Notes under the pieces: generated by a model | Told to the model about the DNA's origin: nothing | Databases searched by the model: none | The model's input: the letters and a program-made list of their open reading frames with translations, nothing else | Position numbers and translations under genes: made by a program | From: Clostridiales bacterium 38-18 | GTDB lineage: Bacteria; Bacillota; Clostridia; Peptostreptococcales; Acidaminobacteraceae | Direction of reading: 5' to 3' | NCBI GenBank assembly: GCA_001897605.1 | Contig: MKTL01000006.1 | Span: 672,724-736,723 of the forward strand | DNA: 64,000 bases | In this document: piece after piece, positions 1 through 8,605 of the stretch | Layout of the letters: each line of letters begins with the position of its first letter | Numbering within the stretch: the stretch's first letter is position 1

Positions 1-211
1 TTTTATCCATACTCATGTAAATCCCTGCTGCGACGCCACATGCCAATACAAACTCATCTGGCGTATTTTGTAAATTACTTGATTTCACTTGAAGACAAGC
101 TTCAACTTCTTCTACAGAAGCAAATTCTATAAACTTATATAGAAGCTCCAAATTCGCTCTCGGACCGGGTAAATTAGAATGCTCACGTAAATCATCGATA
201 GAAAAACTCAT
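1..211 (-). CDS. HEAT-repeat-like protein, N-terminal part (runs off window)
   Basis: The first 70 codons of a gene whose 3' part lies outside the window. The start ATG at 209-211 is preceded by a good AGGAGC ribosome site. The opening (MSFSIDDLREHSNLPGPRAN) and the helical, Glu-rich continuation resemble the N-terminus of small HEAT or armadillo-type proteins of Bacillota, but too little is present for a firm family call. No function is assigned. Confidence 0.5.
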   Translation of the reverse strand, partial: MSFSIDDLREHSNLPGPRANLELLYKFIEFASVEEVEACLQVKSSNLQNTPDEFVLACGVAAGIYMSMDK

Positions 212-230
212 ATTTTGCTCCTACTAATTA

Positions 231-1013
231 TTATTTGATTCTTTCAAGTACCCACCATACAGTGCCTCCATTGAATCCACATTTTCGATATAGCCGCTCT
301 GGTTTTGTCAAGTTATCGGCTTCACCTGATACTGTAACGAAACTAACTTTGCTTTTTAGTCGGTTTAATAGCTCCTCAACGATATACTGTCCAGCTCCTA
401 GCCCCCTGTAATCTGGATGCACCTGTATCCATTCAAGTGCCCCTTCAAGTACATTTGAATCAAAATCAGCGATACCAAGCGCTATTCTATTATTGTTTTC
501 ATCTAATAACCAAATCCAAAGACTAGGATCAAATACGGTTTCTTTCGTCCAGCTGAATACTGTCTTTTCTGATGGTTTTATATGTTCATAGCAATTACTG
601 ATAAACTCCGAAATGATATGTATTTCGTCAGGTAACACTGCACTACAAAACTGATACCCCTCTGGTAGGATAACAGACTTAACATGTTTTAAGTCGTGTT
701 TTAACTTGAAAAACGGAGTTAGCTTCCTAAATGGGACGTTAATACTGTTCAGCATTCGTTCGTTGATCATCATTATGTCAAATTTTGATGCTAGCTGGTT
801 TAAAGGAATCTCAGTATTTTCCTTCTTTTGCCAAGCAAATTCCAAACAATCACCCTTTGCACCATATATCCATTGTAGATTATTTTCAGAAAACATGTAG
901 TTGCTCTCTTCTGGTGAGATTCTAATGAGTGCCTTCCAATAGGCGTAAGGCAATACCCCTGTAGGGTCTAATACATACTGGTCTAAAAGCTGAGTGAAAA
1001 ATTGCGATACCAT
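231..1013 (-). CDS. GNAT family N-acetyltransferase
   Basis: A 260-residue protein with a GNAT fold in its C-terminal half. The acetyl-CoA loop region reads HPDYRGLGAGQYIVEELL (around residues 200-220), followed by the typical terminal strand and helix RLYRKCGFNGGTVWWVLERI. The N-terminal half has no recognised domain, so the protein is longer than a minimal GNAT (about 150-170 aa). ATG at 1011-1013 is preferred over an in-frame TTG one codon upstream because GGAGG sits 7 nt before it. The substrate is unknown. It stands alone, 17 nt downstream of the HEAT-like gene in map order. Confidence 0.85.
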   Translation of the reverse strand: MVSQFFTQLLDQYVLDPTGVLPYAYWKALIRISPEESNYMFSENNLQWIYGAKGDCLEFAWQKKENTEIPLNQLASKFDIMMINERMLNSINVPFRKLTPFFKLKHDLKHVKSVILPEGYQFCSAVLPDEIHIISEFISNCYEHIKPSEKTVFSWTKETVFDPSLWIWLLDENNNRIALGIADFDSNVLEGALEWIQVHPDYRGLGAGQYIVEELLNRLKSKVSFVTVSGEADNLTKPERLYRKCGFNGGTVWWVLERIK

Positions 1014-1083
1014 CAAAAAACCTCCATCCTGATCATAATTAGGATTTTCTAGTCATATATGATATTCTAATCAGTTGCGATTT

Positions 1084-1302
1084 CTATCTTTCATTCCCAT
1101 GTTTAAAATTGCCAGTAGCTTTAGCTAAAATAAGCTGTTGTTCAAATGCGTTAGAGCTCATCAATTTTTTAATTAAGTCTTCTGCACGCTTCTCTTTAAT
1201 TATCATGATCATTTTATTGTTATAACTTATGTGTAACTTATGGTCTTTCGTAACTCTATAACTAAAAGGTGTTTCGCTAAGTTTATTTCTCTTATCTATC
1301 AT
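1084..1302 (-). CDS. conserved-looking hypothetical protein, 72 aa
   Basis: A small soluble, basic protein with no transmembrane segment or recognisable motif. ATG follows a GAGGCAATC ribosome site. The middle (HISYNNKMIMIIKEKRAEDL) looks like a short beta-beta-alpha unit, which is only an impression. The gene ends about 70 nt before the GNAT gene and starts about 130 nt after the terminator at 1381-1433, so it probably has its own promoter. No function can be assigned. Confidence 0.6.
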   Translation of the reverse strand: MIDKRNKLSETPFSYRVTKDHKLHISYNNKMIMIIKEKRAEDLIKKLMSSNAFEQQLILAKATGNFKHGNER

Positions 1303-1380
1303 GATTGCCTCACTGTTTAGTTATTCTCTTATTAATATTCTACAGGTTTCAAGATAGGATTTGTATTAAATTACAATTAA

Positions 1381-1433
1381 AAAAGCCTTTAGTCAAACTT
1401 ATGATTTTAAGCTAGACTAAAGACTATTTTTTT
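1381..1433. terminator. rho-independent terminator, possibly bidirectional
   Basis: CTTTAGTC (1387-1394) pairs with GACTAAAG (1415-1422). An A-run lies on the left side and a T8 run on the right, so the hairpin could stop transcription on both strands. It lies just 3' of the minus-strand PPOX gene. Confidence 0.75.
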
Positions 1434-1807
1434 TAGAGCATTTGTTTTGCGCTTGTAACGGTAACTTCAAGTACTCGTGTAAGGAATGAGAACTTTTCTT
1501 TCATCATATCGTAATCTTCACCTTCTGAAATGAATCTACCTGTTCCATTGATGATAAATCCTGTACCTTGATAATTATTGTAGCCTTCTACTGCTTTACT
1601 ACCGAGTGCTATTTTCACTTGCTGATTGATATCGATGTTTTTTTCAGTTCTTCTAAACGCCCAAGCTGGCATAAGCAATCTTTGATCTTCAGTAACGACT
1701 ATGAATGAGTTCCATGTATTGACGATATGAGGTTCACCTTCACCCCAAGATACGATTGATACCACGCCTTCGTTTTTAAGTACTTCATAAAATTTTTCAG
1801 ATAACAT
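1433..1807 (-). CDS. pyridoxamine 5'-phosphate oxidase family protein (FMN split barrel)
   Basis: A 124-residue single-domain protein of the PPOX / flavin split-barrel type. Recognisable blocks are the N-terminal helix LSEKFYEVLKNEGVVSIVS, a barrel strand HIVNTWNSFIV, the basic patch AWAFRRTEKNI and the GTGRFISEG turn. Members bind FMN or related cofactors and reduce small molecules, but the substrate here is unknown. RBS AAAGGAG precedes ATG. It is divergent from an Rrf2-type regulator at 2012 and has a 27-bp palindrome right upstream (1835-1861), so control by that regulator is likely. Confidence 0.82.
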   Translation of the reverse strand: MLSEKFYEVLKNEGVVSIVSWGEGEPHIVNTWNSFIVVTEDQRLLMPAWAFRRTEKNIDINQQVKIALGSKAVEGYNNYQGTGFIINGTGRFISEGEDYDMMKEKFSFLTRVLEVTVTSAKQML

Positions 1808-1834
1808 TTTTACGCTCCTTTTGAAGATATGTTT

Positions 1835-1861
1835 TATCGTGGATAATAATTATCCGCGATA
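1835..1861. promoter_or_regulatory. 27-bp operator-like palindrome between divergent PPOX and Rrf2 genes
   Basis: The halves TATCGTGGATAAT and ATTATCCGCGATA mirror each other around a central A with one mismatch. It sits 28 nt upstream of the PPOX start and faces the divergent Rrf2 regulator gene. The core GGATAATAATTATCC also resembles metal-regulator (Fur or PerR-like) boxes, so the binding protein is inferred, not proven. Confidence 0.6.
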
Positions 1862-2011
1862 CTTTGTGTCTTTATATTACTATTTTAAATCTTATCTGTC
1901 AATAAGTTAATTCAAATTTTTAAAATGTTAAAAACCTATACTTAACAAATTCCAATATCTTTGATATTATATAGACATATCTTGTCCACAATTATTAAAA
2001 GGAGTGTTTAT

Positions 2012-2506
2012 ATGCAATTCTCTGTTGGGGTTGAATACAGTTTACATTGTCTGCTTTATTTGGTAGATGTTAACGAAAGATCTGTTGGGATAAAAGATTT
2101 GGCTGCCTATCAGGGGGTGTCAGAATCATACCTCTCTAAATTTTTCGCAAAACTTAAGAAAAACGGCATTGTAGAATCGGTCCCTGGCGCTAAAGGAGGA
2201 TATCGATTGGCGAGAGCTCCTGAAACTATTACCTTCTGGGATGTTGTAGAAGCCGTTGAAGGCTCAGAGCCTTTTTTTAAATGTACAGAAATTCGCCAAA
2301 ACGAAATTATACTAGATCGATCCAATCTACCAGCATCACATACAAAATCACCATGTTTGATTCACAAAGTGATGGATGAGGCAGAAGCCCAAATGAAACA
2401 TTTCCTACAATCAAAAACGCTAAAGTGGCTCTATGACGAGGTTCAAAATAAAGTACCCTCTGTTCATATTCAGGCGACAAAAGAATGGTTTGAACGTAAT
2501 TTATAA
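2012..2506 (+). CDS. Rrf2 family transcriptional regulator
   Basis: A 164-residue winged-helix regulator. The N-terminus MQFSVGVEYSLHCLLYLVD, the helix-turn-helix (GIKDLAAYQGVSESYLSKFFAKL) and the wing (VPGAKGGYRLAR) are classic Rrf2 features. It lacks the three closely spaced cysteines that ligate Fe-S in IscR or NsrR. It has only scattered cysteines (FKCTEI, SPCLIH), so redox or other sensing is open. ATG at 2012 is chosen because AAAGGAG lies 7 nt upstream; longer in-frame extensions lack an RBS. It is one of very few plus-strand genes here and is divergent from the PPOX gene it probably controls. Confidence 0.87.
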   Translation: MQFSVGVEYSLHCLLYLVDVNERSVGIKDLAAYQGVSESYLSKFFAKLKKNGIVESVPGAKGGYRLARAPETITFWDVVEAVEGSEPFFKCTEIRQNEIILDRSNLPASHTKSPCLIHKVMDEAEAQMKHFLQSKTLKWLYDEVQNKVPSVHIQATKEWFERNL

Positions 2507-2510
2507 ATAT

Positions 2511-2559
2511 AAAAAAGAACTGTTGAAAATCTACACCTGATGATCAACAGTTCTTTTTT
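2511..2559 (+). terminator. terminator of the Rrf2 gene
   Basis: AAAAAAGAACTGTTGA is mirrored by TCAACAGTTCTTTTTT around a 17-nt loop, ending in a T-run. It starts 5 nt after the regulator stop codon. Confidence 0.85.
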
Positions 2560-2646
2560 ATATAAATAATTTATTAACCGATTTTTTTTGATATATTGAT
2601 TTATTGATTTATTAATTGATTAATTAGGAACTACTTGAAATTCGAA

Positions 2647-4728
2647 TTATATTTTAAAGACACTGATCTGTTTATCGAGTTCAAGCGATAAGCCATTTAA
2701 TTTCTCAGCACTTCTTGCGACTTCTTCAACCGCTTTACTTTGTTCTGTCATTGAGGCATTGACCTGCTCTGTAGAGGCAGCGGTTTCTTCCGATACAGCA
2801 GAAATATTCGCTGTGACAGTGACTAACTCGTCTTTGCTATGGTTGAGCTCCAACAATTCTGAAGCAATCATTTCAATTTCTGTCGTAATTTTATCAACCG
2901 ATTTAAAGATCACATTAAAGGACTCATTAACGTTAAGAACCGCATTGTGTTGATCTTGAGAAACTTCTTTTAGCTCACTCATAACCGCAACGGTTTCAGC
3001 ACTATCTGACTGAATTGCCTTCATAATTTCACTAATCTCTTTGGTTGCCTGTCCAGAATCTTCAGCTAGTATTCTAATTTCCTCAGCGACAACCGCAAAG
3101 CCTTTTCCTGCCTCACCTGCTCTTGCTGCTTCTATGGACGCATTTAAAGCGAGTAGATTGGTTTGGTTAGCAATCGATGCAATGGTTGATATAATCGCGG
3201 TAATGTCCTTCACTCTTGATTCGAGGTTTTCAATTGCCTTCTCAACCTTAAGATTCGAACCTTCAGCTACTAATGAAGTATCCTTAAGAACCTTCAATGC
3301 ATCGATACCAGCTTTATTCATTTTTATCGCGTCGTCGGCGCTTGACTGCATCGTCATGCTCTTTTCTTTCATCAGGTTCACTTTATCATTTATCAAATTA
3401 GCGATTTTAGCACCTGTTTCAGATTCTTGTGCTACGCCTTGTGCACCAATAGAAATTTCATTGATGGCCTCAGCAACTTGATTGGTCGCCGCATTCGTCT
3501 CTTCAGACATTGCAGCTAGATTATTGGCCTCTAATAACATCTCCGAAGCAACCGTTCTAACTTCTGAAATCAAACACTGGACACTCTTTACCATTAGATT
3601 TAAGCCATCAGCTAGTAGCTTGGTTTCATCATTGTTAGTAGTTTCTACATTAACCGTAAAATCTCCATGACTGATTTTATCAGTTGCTGCAACTACATCA
3701 ATAATTGGTTTACTGATACTTCTACCGATAAAGAAAGCTACAATTACGGAAACAACAATCGCTAGAACTAATACGACGATCATAATTAAGGTGATCAAGT
3801 TAATCACGCCATTGACTTCACCCACTGGTATAGTTGCAACCAATATCCATCCATTGTCTAAATGGTCGTAAGTGATAATGTTTTTTCCATCTCCAGCATT
3901 GTAATCAAAAATGCCTCTAGGCTCATTGTTCATTCTTGTAAGCATAGCTGAATAATCGCCATGATCTTTGATATTGGCAGGCGTACCATCTTCCTTCCAC
4001 TCAATACTTGGATGTGTGATTAAATTTCCTTCATTATCCATCAAATAGAGATAGCCGGTGTCAAAGAGTTTAATGTGATTCAATGTTTCTTGTATGTCAC
4101 TCATGTATAAATCCATACCAACCAACCCGATATTCACACCGTCTTTTATAATAGGTGTGATATAACTAGAGATTGCGGTGCCTGTCTCTGAGATATAAGG
4201 AAAGGTCCAAGTGGAAACCCCATCGTCTATCGGAAGATTATACCAAGCATTGTAATCACTATAGTATTCCATACCGAAAGGGTCTTGTAATTGGAAGCCA
4301 TTTCCGTCTGAATTGTCAAAATACCAAATATCGATTTCTTGATTGAACATTGCGACATTATAGTAGACGTAGACACTCCTAGTAATACCAAGATCTTCGC
4401 CTAATTTTTTAATCAGTGCTCTTTTACTTGCTTGTAAATCCTTTAAATACTGTGGATCGGACTTAGCTTTTGCTACATCAGTTGCGTCAGCGAACTCCAC
4501 TGCAATGGATTTTACTGCTGATTCTATGGATAAAAACCCCTGCTCCACGTAGTTTTTATTGGACATAATTTGACCAATAGTGTACTCATTTGATAAATTG
4601 CCAACTCTCGTATTGACGACAACACCCACTGAAACACCTAAAATCAGTAATGCGACTACATTGATGACGATGATGTTTCGAATAATTTTCCTAGAAATTT
4701 TTCCCGTTTTTTTACTTTTTTTCTCCAT
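2647..4728 (-). CDS. methyl-accepting chemotaxis protein with dCache sensor
   Basis: A 693-residue chemoreceptor. The order is: basic N-terminus, TM1 (about 17-38), a large extracellular double-Cache ligand-binding region (about 40-305, with [14 protein letters not shown] and [15 protein letters not shown]), TM2 (about 308-332), HAMP ([16 protein letters not shown]) and a long cytoplasmic signalling coiled coil. The conserved hairpin tip reads [20 protein letters not shown]. It would relay ligand binding to CheA/CheW. The ligand is unknown. The length is normal for the class. No che genes are nearby. The RBS GGAGG is buried in the 3' arm of a hairpin (4733-4790). Confidence 0.95.
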   Translation of the reverse strand: MEKKSKKTGKISRKIIRNIIVINVVALLILGVSVGVVVNTRVGNLSNEYTIGQIMSNKNYVEQGFLSIESAVKSIAVEFADATDVAKAKSDPQYLKDLQASKRALIKKLGEDLGITRSVYVYYNVAMFNQEIDIWYFDNSDGNGFQLQDPFGMEYYSDYNAWYNLPIDDGVSTWTFPYISETGTAISSYITPIIKDGVNIGLVGMDLYMSDIQETLNHIKLFDTGYLYLMDNEGNLITHPSIEWKEDGTPANIKDHGDYSAMLTRMNNEPRGIFDYNAGDGKNIITYDHLDNGWILVATIPVGEVNGVINLITLIMIVVLVLAIVVSVIVAFFIGRSISKPIIDVVAATDKISHGDFTVNVETTNNDETKLLADGLNLMVKSVQCLISEVRTVASEMLLEANNLAAMSEETNAATNQVAEAINEISIGAQGVAQESETGAKIANLINDKVNLMKEKSMTMQSSADDAIKMNKAGIDALKVLKDTSLVAEGSNLKVEKAIENLESRVKDITAIISTIASIANQTNLLALNASIEAARAGEAGKGFAVVAEEIRILAEDSGQATKEISEIMKAIQSDSAETVAVMSELKEVSQDQHNAVLNVNESFNVIFKSVDKITTEIEMIASELLELNHSKDELVTVTANISAVSEETAASTEQVNASMTEQSKAVEEVARSAEKLNGLSLELDKQISVFKI

Positions 4729-4732
4729 AATA

Positions 4733-4790
4733 AAACCTCCAGTGTGGCATGCTGTAAACTGTATGTAACAAGTTTACCCACTGGAGGTTT
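4733..4790 (-). promoter_or_regulatory. hairpin that contains the chemoreceptor ribosome binding site
   Basis: On the minus strand, AAACCTCCAGTG and CACTGGAGGTTT form a perfect 12-bp outer stem with further inner pairing (GTAAACT with AGTTTAC). The 3' arm carries GGAGG, 7 nt before the MCP start, and is followed by TTTTATT. The structure can act as the terminator for the upstream gene at 4823 and could also hide the MCP ribosome site in read-through RNA. Confidence 0.6.
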
Positions 4791-4822
4791 ATCCAATCAT
4801 AATTGTTAACAAATCATAACAT

Positions 4823-5185
4823 TTATTCGTGAACGCGTCTAAGTTCAACCTGGCCTTGTCCAAAGCCTTGTGGATCAGGCATCTTAAGTGCCCATTTTAC
4901 CGCTTCTTCATGAGACTGGACTTCTATCAAGATGAATCCAGCAAAGACCTCATCAGATGGTATAAAAGGACCTTCAGTAATTTCAGGAGATGCATCAGGT
5001 TTTTTATATGAAATTCTCATTCCAATTGAGCTTGGATATAGCCCCTTTGCCATAACTCTAACACCTGCTTCGACAAGTTCTTTATTAAAAGCACTCATCG
5101 CTTCTCTAAGCTCTAAACTCGGAAGATTACCCGCTTCTGAATTGTCTGAGCCTTTCACGATTATTATATATAACATAGTATTCAT
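4823..5185 (-). CDS. YCII-related (YciI/DGPF) domain protein
   Basis: A 120-residue ferredoxin-like alpha/beta protein. Typical blocks are the N-terminal strand MLYIIIVKGSDNSEAG, the FNKELVEAGV helix, the GPFIPSDEVFAGFILIEV strand pair and the EEAVKWALKMP segment. The family is often found next to sigma factors or as stand-alone genes, and its biochemical role is not settled. It ends about 33 nt before a strong hairpin terminator. Confidence 0.85.
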   Translation of the reverse strand: MNTMLYIIIVKGSDNSEAGNLPSLELREAMSAFNKELVEAGVRVMAKGLYPSSIGMRISYKKPDASPEITEGPFIPSDEVFAGFILIEVQSHEEAVKWALKMPDPQGFGQGQVELRRVHE

Positions 5186-5201
5186 CCTTTCATATTAAAC
5201 C

Positions 5202-5471
5202 TCAATACCAAACATCATCAAGCCCAAATAAAAACTTCACCGTTTTTGTCGCTTTCTGCTCTCCTACGTGATATTCCACAACGTATATGCGATCTCTAAA
5301 CGATAATCGAGTGACATAATCAATTTCACCACCAAGAGCTTCTATTGCTTCATGTATTCTCTTATTAATGAATTTTCTTGTAAAGATTAAATAGCCAATT
5401 AATCCACCGATTAATATCGCATAGACGATAAAACTGACAACCATAACTGCCCCCGAACGTTTAATTTTCAA
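5202..5471 (-). CDS. small single-pass membrane protein, 89 aa
   Basis: One N-terminal membrane helix (about residues 8-30, VVSFIVYAILIGGLIGYLIF), then a basic cytoplasmic part ending in LFGLDDVWY. No family is recognised. It lies 3 nt from the GNAT gene 5475-5996 and 16 nt from the YCII gene, so the three probably form one minus-strand transcript. Confidence 0.6.
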   Translation of the reverse strand: MKIKRSGAVMVVSFIVYAILIGGLIGYLIFTRKFINKRIHEAIEALGGEIDYVTRLSFRDRIYVVEYHVGEQKATKTVKFLFGLDDVWY

Positions 5472-5474
5472 TGA

Positions 5475-5996
5475 TTATAAATGAATATGATATCGCTGTG
5501 TAATTCTATAGTCCTCTGGTACTTCATTGATTAATTGACCACCATTATTGATGATTGTTTTTGCAGATCCTAAATTTTCTTTATCACAAGTCACTAACAC
5601 AGGTGAAATTTGAAGATTCTTACACACATCAAGTGCAAGGTTAAGCATCTCAGTTGCATACCCTTGTTTTCTCTCAGATCTTTTTATACTATAACCGATA
5701 TGACCACCAAAATTCTCTAGATAATCATTCAATCTATGTCGAATATCAATCATGCCAACCAGTCGATTATCCTCTATGGTTACTGCTAAATAAGTTGAAG
5801 CAGGAACAAGACCTTCTCTTACAGTTGCATCACAACTGTTATCGACGAGCATAGTCAACCATTCATCATAATCTGATGTAAGTCTAAGACCACCGCTACC
5901 TGCAAAGTCTTCTTGATTTTCTATAAATTCCTTTTTATAGTTCAGTACTTGTTCCATATATGCTTTGTCTGGGCTGACGAGTTTAATTCTTTGCAT
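5475..5996 (-). CDS. GNAT family acetyltransferase (COG3981-like)
   Basis: A 173-residue acetyltransferase. The acetyl-CoA-binding loop region is GYSIKRSERKQGYATEMLNLAL (around residues 98-119), preceded by the strand LVGMIDIRHRLND, which is typical of this GNAT subgroup. The C-terminus has the usual NLGSAKTIINNGG motif. The substrate is unknown. Its start overlaps the 3' end of the small membrane protein gene at 5983 by 14 nt, suggesting translational coupling. Confidence 0.85.
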   Translation of the reverse strand: MQRIKLVSPDKAYMEQVLNYKKEFIENQEDFAGSGGLRLTSDYDEWLTMLVDNSCDATVREGLVPASTYLAVTIEDNRLVGMIDIRHRLNDYLENFGGHIGYSIKRSERKQGYATEMLNLALDVCKNLQISPVLVTCDKENLGSAKTIINNGGQLINEVPEDYRITQRYHIHL

Positions 5997-6255
5997 GTAG
6001 CCTCCTATAGATATAAACTGACACTTTATATATTAATGTTACTATCGTTATAATTCCTAGTGTAAAGGAAAATCCAAAGTAAATCCCCATCTTTGCTAAT
6101 GCCATTTGATTCTCTAATGCCAGTTCATCTACAAAATATAAGCTCAGTATAACTTGTATTCCGCAGACCATCGGTAGCGCTAATGACAGAAAAAATATTT
6201 TCAGCTCATCGGCAGTAGTGTTTTTAATAAAGTTTTGAAAAAAAGCTTTCAACAT
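5983..6255 (-). CDS. two-helix membrane protein, 90 aa
   Basis: Two hydrophobic helices (about residues 20-45 and 54-78) separated by the acidic loop VDELALENQMALAK, with a basic C-terminus RRLHAKN. No family is recognised. The gene overlaps the downstream GNAT gene and follows 6268-6717 by 12 nt, in the same operon-like run. Confidence 0.55.
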   Translation of the reverse strand: MLKAFFQNFIKNTTADELKIFFLSLALPMVCGIQVILSLYFVDELALENQMALAKMGIYFGFSFTLGIITIVTLIYKVSVYIYRRLHAKN

Positions 6256-6267
6256 GGTTAACTGTCC

Positions 6268-6717
6268 CTATTCTTGTAAATTTTCGATTGCAGCAGCTCC
6301 TAACAGCTGTGATAGAGCCAAATCTACCTCTTCTTTTAATTCCTTCGAAAGGTAGATTCTTATTTTTCGTTTTACTTTAAATACGCCCAAAAGTTTGATA
6401 TATGCGAAAATATGAAGTTCAGACTCGATTTTATTATTTTGAGGCCATTCGTATTTGATTAAGTCTTCTTTTTTTATCTTATGGGAATTTGTCTGTATGT
6501 GATCTTTATATATTTTAATTTTCTTATAATGTATAAAGATTATATACCATTCAATTAACAGTAAAATAATTGAAATTGTTACTAATGCCTGTCTTTGATT
6601 CATGTTCTGAGTAAACTTAATCTTAAAAACAATGTTTACTATTAATACATTGATAAATACTAACGGAATTCGCAACCATTCATTTTTATTTTTGAAAGTT
6701 ATTATAATTGAATTCAA
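6268..6717 (-). CDS. membrane protein with two helices and a cytoplasmic tail, 149 aa
   Basis: Two N-terminal transmembrane helices (about 16-35 and 43-62), then a roughly 80-residue soluble part (YKKIKIYKDHIQTNSHKIKK onward). This is the topology of small PH-like membrane proteins of Bacillota, although the domain assignment is only a guess. It is probably cotranscribed with 5983-6255. Confidence 0.5.
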   Translation of the reverse strand: MNSIIITFKNKNEWLRIPLVFINVLIVNIVFKIKFTQNMNQRQALVTISIILLLIEWYIIFIHYKKIKIYKDHIQTNSHKIKKEDLIKYEWPQNNKIESELHIFAYIKLLGVFKVKRKIRIYLSKELKEEVDLALSQLLGAAAIENLQE

Positions 6718-6736
6718 ACGTGCCTCCCTGAATCTA

Positions 6737-7117
6737 CTAACGCGTTCCCACCCGCCAGAAGTTCGTCATCTCTTTTTTATCTTCTATGTTAAACGCAATC
6801 ATTTTGTCTATTAGCTCAAAGTTCACTGGAGAAGCCCAAGGCAATTTTAAAAGCATTTTTGTTTTTGCATATCCTGCAGTCTTAATCTCATCTTCAAATA
6901 GTTCGAGTGTTTTAGTTTCTGGTGACATAGCAATGTGCATTTTCGACATACTAAAACCAACGATAAATGTACCATGATCAGTAAACATAGGCTGATTCCA
7001 CTTCACTTCTTCGATCAGGTTTGGAAAAGTGTCTTTAATATGATCTAAAATCATTATCATACGCTCTTTTTGTTCAGGATTATCAATTTTGTCTAAGTAA
7101 ACATCAAATGGTCTCAT
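6737..7117 (-). CDS. DUF1801 (YdhG/YdeI-like) domain protein
   Basis: A 126-residue protein of the DUF1801 family. Key blocks are YLDKIDNPEQKERMIMILDHI, the EEVKWNQPMFTDHGTFI segment with the conserved W-x-x-P, and the C-terminal helix LIDKMIAFNI. Some relatives were annotated as iron chaperones (frataxin-like fold), but no catalytic activity is established. The start at 7115-7117 follows GAAAGGAGCAAGT; a longer in-frame start seven codons upstream lacks an RBS. Confidence 0.8.
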   Translation of the reverse strand: MRPFDVYLDKIDNPEQKERMIMILDHIKDTFPNLIEEVKWNQPMFTDHGTFIVGFSMSKMHIAMSPETKTLELFEDEIKTAGYAKTKMLLKLPWASPVNFELIDKMIAFNIEDKKEMTNFWRVGTR

Positions 7118-7167
7118 ACTTGCTCCTTTCAATCTCAAATCTCTTCAAATTTGGATATCTTACAAAA

Positions 7168-7809
7168 TTACTGTTGTAATAAACTAATACCCATTAAGAT
7201 GAAAGACGTACCAAATACAAATACCATAAATACCTTTAAGAAAGTTCTTCTTTGATTCATTTTTTTATTGTATTTTGCTCGATAAGCTCGCATATCTGCA
7301 TCATCATCGTTTTTATGATGTGGATTTTCTTTTTTGGAATGTTGCTTTTCTTGCTTAGAAGTTGAAACAGCTGCAGTGTTTGAAGACTTAATCATTTTAG
7401 TTGCTTCATTTTTAACTGACTCAGTTAAAGGTTCTTCAGAGATATTCGTTTCGTTTGCCTTCCAAAACTCATCGATTAAAGCTTTCGCTTCAGCTGCTTG
7501 TTCCTCAGAAACACAAATCGTCGTTCCAAGATAGTTCACACCACTATAGATTTGAAGATAGGAACCAATGCCCTTGCTTCTAAGTTCTGATACAATTCCA
7601 TTTTCTGTTAAAAAGGTTTGAACCATCATTGCATCACTTTCTAAATTGGTTTCATAGACTTCAACCAATTGAATTTCTATTTCTTCAACCTCATTGTTGG
7701 ATTTCTTTTCTTTTATGTACTCAATCTCTGATATCAATGGCTCGCCACAATCTGCACAAACTTCTGCATATTCTTCAAACTCCGTGTTACATTTATCGCA
7801 CCATTTCAT
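7168..7809 (-). CDS. zinc-ribbon protein with DUF2007-like domain and C-terminal membrane anchor
   Basis: A 213-residue protein. An N-terminal zinc ribbon (MKWCDKCNTEFEEYAEVCAD, CxxC pairs) is followed by a region typical of DUF2007 putative signal-transducing proteins (VYETNLESDAMMVQTFLTEN, GVNYLGTTICVSEEQAAEAK), a Lys/Glu/His-rich linker, and one C-terminal helix (about 190-210). The exact role is unknown. It is 15 nt downstream of the polytopic membrane gene 7825-8580. Confidence 0.75.
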   Translation of the reverse strand: MKWCDKCNTEFEEYAEVCADCGEPLISEIEYIKEKKSNNEVEEIEIQLVEVYETNLESDAMMVQTFLTENGIVSELRSKGIGSYLQIYSGVNYLGTTICVSEEQAAEAKALIDEFWKANETNISEEPLTESVKNEATKMIKSSNTAAVSTSKQEKQHSKKENPHHKNDDDADMRAYRAKYNKKMNQRRTFLKVFMVFVFGTSFILMGISLLQQ

Positions 7810-7824
7810 AATTATGCCTCCATA

Positions 7825-8580
7825 TTATCTAGTTTCTAAATCACTGTTTGCCATTAGTACAGCTTTATTTTGGTTCCTTTTAAGGTGCTTTGGATAATAG
7901 ATAATGATAAATACTGAAAATAGTACACTTAGTAATATAGAAGTTAAATCATTTCCAATCCTACCACTAAAACCTTGACTTAAACTATCTGCAAAATTTC
8001 TTAGCAATGACACACATGATATGACTGTATAAATGGTTAAAAGTTTTACTGCACCATTTATCAATTGAATTAATATATTATAGATTATAATCGTACTTAC
8101 CCACTTTAATAAAAGTGCTAGAAAACTATATGTACTAATTTCCAAAGAAAGAAACCATATAAAACTTATCCCAACACAATTTAATATCGAATAAATAAAA
8201 ATACCCACTCTATTTACAGTAAATTGATTGTTCCAGTTCTTTTCAGAGTCTATCATCTTTTTACCGCTGAGTTTATCACCAAAAGACATAAACCTCACTT
8301 TTTTTGAAATAAAAATTTGATATGTTAAAGAATAAACTAATGAAATCAGTATGATGGCTACATTAAGTTCAAGATTAAATAATAAGTTGAATTTCGTTAT
8401 ACCAGTTACATCACTATAGTAACTAATAATTTTAAAAACCGTTGCAATACAACTTAAAATAACTACATTTGCAAAAAAGTAATCAAAAATAATTGCTAAA
8501 ATTGGATGTGCATGTGCATTTTCGTCATCAACTAAAAATGTCACTGCTTCTGTACTCGATTGAAGCTCTTCTTTAATCAT
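7825..8580 (-). CDS. polytopic membrane protein, 251 aa
   Basis: About five to six hydrophobic helices, with a cytoplasmic N-terminus (MIKEELQSSTEAVTFLVDDE) and a basic C-terminus. A loop SFGDKLSGKKMID recalls the conserved stretch between helices in RDD proteins, but the rest does not match well, so no family is claimed. The start at 8578-8580 is chosen because a GGGAG ribosome site precedes it; the longer ORF would overlap the upstream gene by 30 nt. Confidence 0.55.
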   Translation of the reverse strand: MIKEELQSSTEAVTFLVDDENAHAHPILAIIFDYFFANVVILSCIATVFKIISYYSDVTGITKFNLLFNLELNVAIILISLVYSLTYQIFISKKVRFMSFGDKLSGKKMIDSEKNWNNQFTVNRVGIFIYSILNCVGISFIWFLSLEISTYSFLALLLKWVSTIIIYNILIQLINGAVKLLTIYTVISCVSLLRNFADSLSQGFSGRIGNDLTSILLSVLFSVFIIIYYPKHLKRNQNKAVLMANSDLETR

Positions 8581-8605
8581 GTGTTTTCTCCCAAAATAAA
8601 AAAGT

